Positions 40,746 to 42,777 of a DNA stretch of 42,777 bases are shown piece after piece; position 1 is the stretch's first letter; each line of letters begins with the position of its first letter. The stretch comes from an uncultured Mycolicibacterium sp. (GTDB taxonomy: Bacteria; Actinomycetota; Actinomycetes; Mycobacteriales; Mycobacteriaceae). The stretch covers positions 1 through 42,777 of the forward strand of contig CAMFLL010000014.1 of NCBI GenBank assembly GCA_945957405.1, in the 5' to 3' direction. The translations under genes were made by a program, and so were the position numbers. The notes below the pieces were generated by a model that was not told the DNA's origin, made no database searches, and saw only the letters and a program-made list of their open reading frames with translations.

Positions 40746-41386
40746 AGGTGGTGGTGGCCGATGATTCAGTCCTGTTGCGGGAGGGCCTCGTTCGGCTGCT
40801 GACCGAGAACGGTCACGACGTCGTCGCAGCGGTCGGCGACGGTCCGTCGCTGGTGGCCGCCATCGAGGAGCACCGCCCCGATGTTTCTGTGGTGGATGTG
40901 CGCATGCCACCGTCGCACACCGACGAAGGGTTGCGTGCCGCGGTCGAAGGGCGCACGCGGGTGCCGGGAACACCGGTGCTGGTGCTGTCCCAATATGTCG
41001 AAGTCTCCTATGCCGACGACCTTCTCGCCGACGGGGCCGGCGCCGTCGGTTATCTGCTCAAGGATCGGGTCACGGCGCTCACCGACTTCCTCGAGTCGCT
41101 CGACCGGGTGGCGTCCGGCGGCACGGTTCTGGACCGGGAGGTGGTGGCCCAACTCCTGGTGCGGCGCCGTCGTGACGACCCACTGGAAAAGCTGACCGTG
41201 CGCGAACGCGAGGTGCTCGCACTGATGGCGGAGGGACGATCCAACACCAACATCGCCCGCACCATGGTGGTCAGCGACGGTGCCGTCGAGAAGCATGTGC
41301 GCAACATCTTCGCCAAGCTGATGCTGCCACCGGACGACGAACAGCATCGTCGGGTGCTTGCGGTGCTCACCTACCTACGGGGTTGA
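40739..41386 (+). CDS. NarL/LuxR-type response regulator
   Basis: A 215-residue regulator. The receiver domain has D8-D9 (VVVADDSVLL), the phosphoacceptor D53 (SVVDVRMPP) and the Lys in GYLLKDRV. The C-terminal HTH is LTVREREVLALMAEGRSNTN, IARTMVVSDGAVEKHVRNIF. The GTG start overlaps the kinase stop, so translation is coupled. It probably binds the palindrome at 39368-39385 and further sites elsewhere; no target operon adjoins, since the ABC-F gene ends upstream of the palindrome and the next gene downstream is convergent. Confidence 0.95.
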   Translation: MLKVVVADDSVLLREGLVRLLTENGHDVVAAVGDGPSLVAAIEEHRPDVSVVDVRMPPSHTDEGLRAAVEGRTRVPGTPVLVLSQYVEVSYADDLLADGAGAVGYLLKDRVTALTDFLESLDRVASGGTVLDREVVAQLLVRRRRDDPLEKLTVREREVLALMAEGRSNTNIARTMVVSDGAVEKHVRNIFAKLMLPPDDEQHRRVLAVLTYLRG

Positions 41387-41420
41387 GTGGCGGTAGTGGC
41401 CGGGTCGATGGGCTCTACCG

Positions 41421-42770
41421 TCAGTCGGTCAGGTGGGCCGCAGATGCGACGATCCACGCCAACTCGCTGTGGAAGATGTCGCTGTGCGCCCCCGCGGGTG
41501 GGCCGCCCTGCTTGACCACCGCAGACGAATCGATGTTGAGGATCGCTCCTTTGGTGAAGGGGTAGCTCGTGCCAACCCGATCGATGAACTGAGTCGGAGC
41601 GTTGAACGCCCCGAGGGAACCGATCGCGCGCCAGCGAAACAACGGGTCGCCCGCACCGGCCTTGTCATCACCCGAGGCGGCCGATGCCAGCGGATAACTC
41701 AGGCTCAGTGCCATGTCGTGACTGGAAAAGCACACCGTCAAGGGTCCGTCGACACGTTCGAGCCTGCCCGCCAGGGCGCCGTTCGGGGGTGTGGAATCAA
41801 ACGGGAGTTGGTCGGTGAAAGCGAACCGGGAGAAGGCACCTTCGAGCAGGGTGACCGATTTGACCGGGGACGGGTCGCCGGGAGGTAAGCCGGCCAACGC
41901 GAAGGAGACGACCCGGGCTCCGAAGCTGTGCCCCACCAGATGGATTCGTGGTGCCGGGAACTCGGTGGCGGTGGCGATCCGTCCGATCAGCGGCCCGAGG
42001 CCACGCTGTCCGACCACGCCTGCGCGGTTCTTCATCTGCCAGTAGGACAGTCCGCGCAGCGCCTCCTTGGCGCCGTGCCAGATCTTGCGGATCTGGTCGG
42101 ACAGGCCCGCGCCGCCGCCTCCGCCGTTGTTGATGTCGACGCCCGAAGCGATCAGGGCGTCGGCGTAGGCGCGGAAGACCTCGTCGGCGGTTTTGCCCTT
42201 CTCGAGCATTCCCGGTCGTTTCGACTCGGGTGCCTCACCGTCGGTGGACTCGACGGTCACCGCATCACAGAATCTCCGCATGGCAGCGAACATCTCGTCG
42301 GCGCGGTCCTGGCTCGGCGCCGCGGCGAGCAACGCGGCGATCTCGTCCAGTTCGGCAGACCCCTGGGGGAACAGGGTCTGGAGGTCGTGCAACTGTTCTG
42401 GACTCAGGGCCGGCCCCTCGGCAGCCGCGGTGGCGGTGGCGTTCAATCCGGCTGCCCCGGTCGAGGCCACTCCAGGTGTCGGGTCGAAGTCGGGGATGGG
42501 CACGTCGCGCCAGAGCTGCGACGGCCACCGGATCCCGACGAATCCGATCTTTCGATCAGCGCCGAGCTGAGCGTTCAGCAAGTCAAACCATCGCGCGTAC
42601 AACGATGCCGCGGTGGCTTCGTCGTTGTTCCATCCGTGGCAGAACATCACCAGATCGGTCACGCTGCGCTCGCGCAGCTGTTCGAACAGCTGCTTCTCAC
42701 CGGATGGGTCGGGATCTCCCTGCGCGTCGAACGAGATCTGCCAGGGTCCGGGAACGGTGGATGTGGTCAT
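41421..42770 (-). CDS. alpha/beta-hydrolase-fold serine hydrolase
   Basis: A 449-residue protein with a serine-hydrolase nucleophile elbow GHSFGAR (S282). The N-terminal VTDLVMFCHGWNNDEATAAS provides the oxyanion HGW loop. Between them is a long insertion (about residues 80-235), rich in Ala/Glu and ending in a Gly run (NNGGGGGAGL) that looks like a flexible lid. C-terminal His candidates are in SSHDMAL and GAHSDIFHSELAWIV. There is no signal peptide, so it is probably cytoplasmic. Large hydrolases with this HGWNN...GHSFG layout are common in actinobacteria and lack a defined substrate; lipase or esterase is the best guess. The start ATG at 42770 lies 7 bp from the window edge, so a longer form cannot be excluded. 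Confidence 0.8.
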   Translation of the reverse strand: MTTSTVPGPWQISFDAQGDPDPSGEKQLFEQLRERSVTDLVMFCHGWNNDEATAASLYARWFDLLNAQLGADRKIGFVGIRWPSQLWRDVPIPDFDPTPGVASTGAAGLNATATAAAEGPALSPEQLHDLQTLFPQGSAELDEIAALLAAAPSQDRADEMFAAMRRFCDAVTVESTDGEAPESKRPGMLEKGKTADEVFRAYADALIASGVDINNGGGGGAGLSDQIRKIWHGAKEALRGLSYWQMKNRAGVVGQRGLGPLIGRIATATEFPAPRIHLVGHSFGARVVSFALAGLPPGDPSPVKSVTLLEGAFSRFAFTDQLPFDSTPPNGALAGRLERVDGPLTVCFSSHDMALSLSYPLASAASGDDKAGAGDPLFRWRAIGSLGAFNAPTQFIDRVGTSYPFTKGAILNIDSSAVVKQGGPPAGAHSDIFHSELAWIVASAAHLTD

Positions 42771-42777
42771 GGTCGTC

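Noticed and set aside
39381..40973. 530-residue open frame antisense to the histidine kinase
   Set aside because: Same composition pattern; the plus strand holds a complete kinase with all boxes.

Overview
The window reads as chromosomal DNA of a fast-growing, soil-type mycobacterium (Mycolicibacterium-like). The DNA is GC-rich, many starts are GTG, and two genes look leaderless. It carries a MmpS/MmpL pair, a secreted cutinase, a fused HadA/HadB-type dehydratase and luciferase-like monooxygenases of the kind common in actinobacteria. I see no tRNA, rRNA, CRISPR array, insertion sequence or phage gene, and no abrupt change in base composition. Most of the window is accessory metabolism: small catabolic gene sets, each beside its own regulator and, in several cases, a clear palindromic operator.

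Left part (1-10.5 kb). Minus-strand genes encode a CitE-like lyase (cut by the window edge), a CaiB-type CoA-transferase, an IclR regulator, an MmgE/PrpD protein and an FMN-dependent 2-hydroxyacid oxidase. CaiB, CitE and PrpD together recall bacterial itaconate-type (C5 dicarboxylate) degradation clusters. Divergent from these, a plus-strand operon encodes an LLM flavin oxidoreductase, an MFS carrier and a complete NitT/TauT-type ABC importer.

Middle part (10.5-21 kb). Here are an APC amino-acid permease, mmpS-mmpL, a homocysteine S-methyltransferase-type protein with a small cupin, a RibD/DHFR-type reductase, a cutinase with a strong hairpin terminator downstream and a CRP-like site upstream, a small membrane protein and a second APC permease preceded by a possible small ORF.

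21-29 kb. A LacI regulator and a fused MaoC/HadAB-like hydratase lie divergent from an operon encoding an asparaginase-type amidohydrolase, an HP0310/PuuE-type metal hydrolase, an MFS carrier, two SDR dehydrogenases and a small CGGC-motif protein. Three LacI-type operator cores sit in the divergent promoter. I infer a LacI-controlled route for a cyclic imide or other amide; this is the best candidate for an undescribed system in the window.

29-37 kb. An NtaA/SnaA-type LLM monooxygenase is followed by a QorB-like reductase with its divergent HxlR regulator and operator. Next is a class II aldolase, a DapA-like lyase, an MHS-type carrier and an amidohydrolase-family aromatic decarboxylase, headed by an XRE-cupin regulator. 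A 29-bp palindrome coincides with the promoter of the aldolase operon.

37-42.8 kb. More general functions follow: a Tat-exported metallo-beta-lactamase-fold hydrolase, an ABC-F ATPase, a NarL/DesK-type two-component system with an 18-bp palindrome upstream, and a GHSFG serine hydrolase.

Stretches without a gene that exceed 300 bases: only 19089-19535, which holds a promoter-like element, an inverted repeat and a possible 73-residue ORF.
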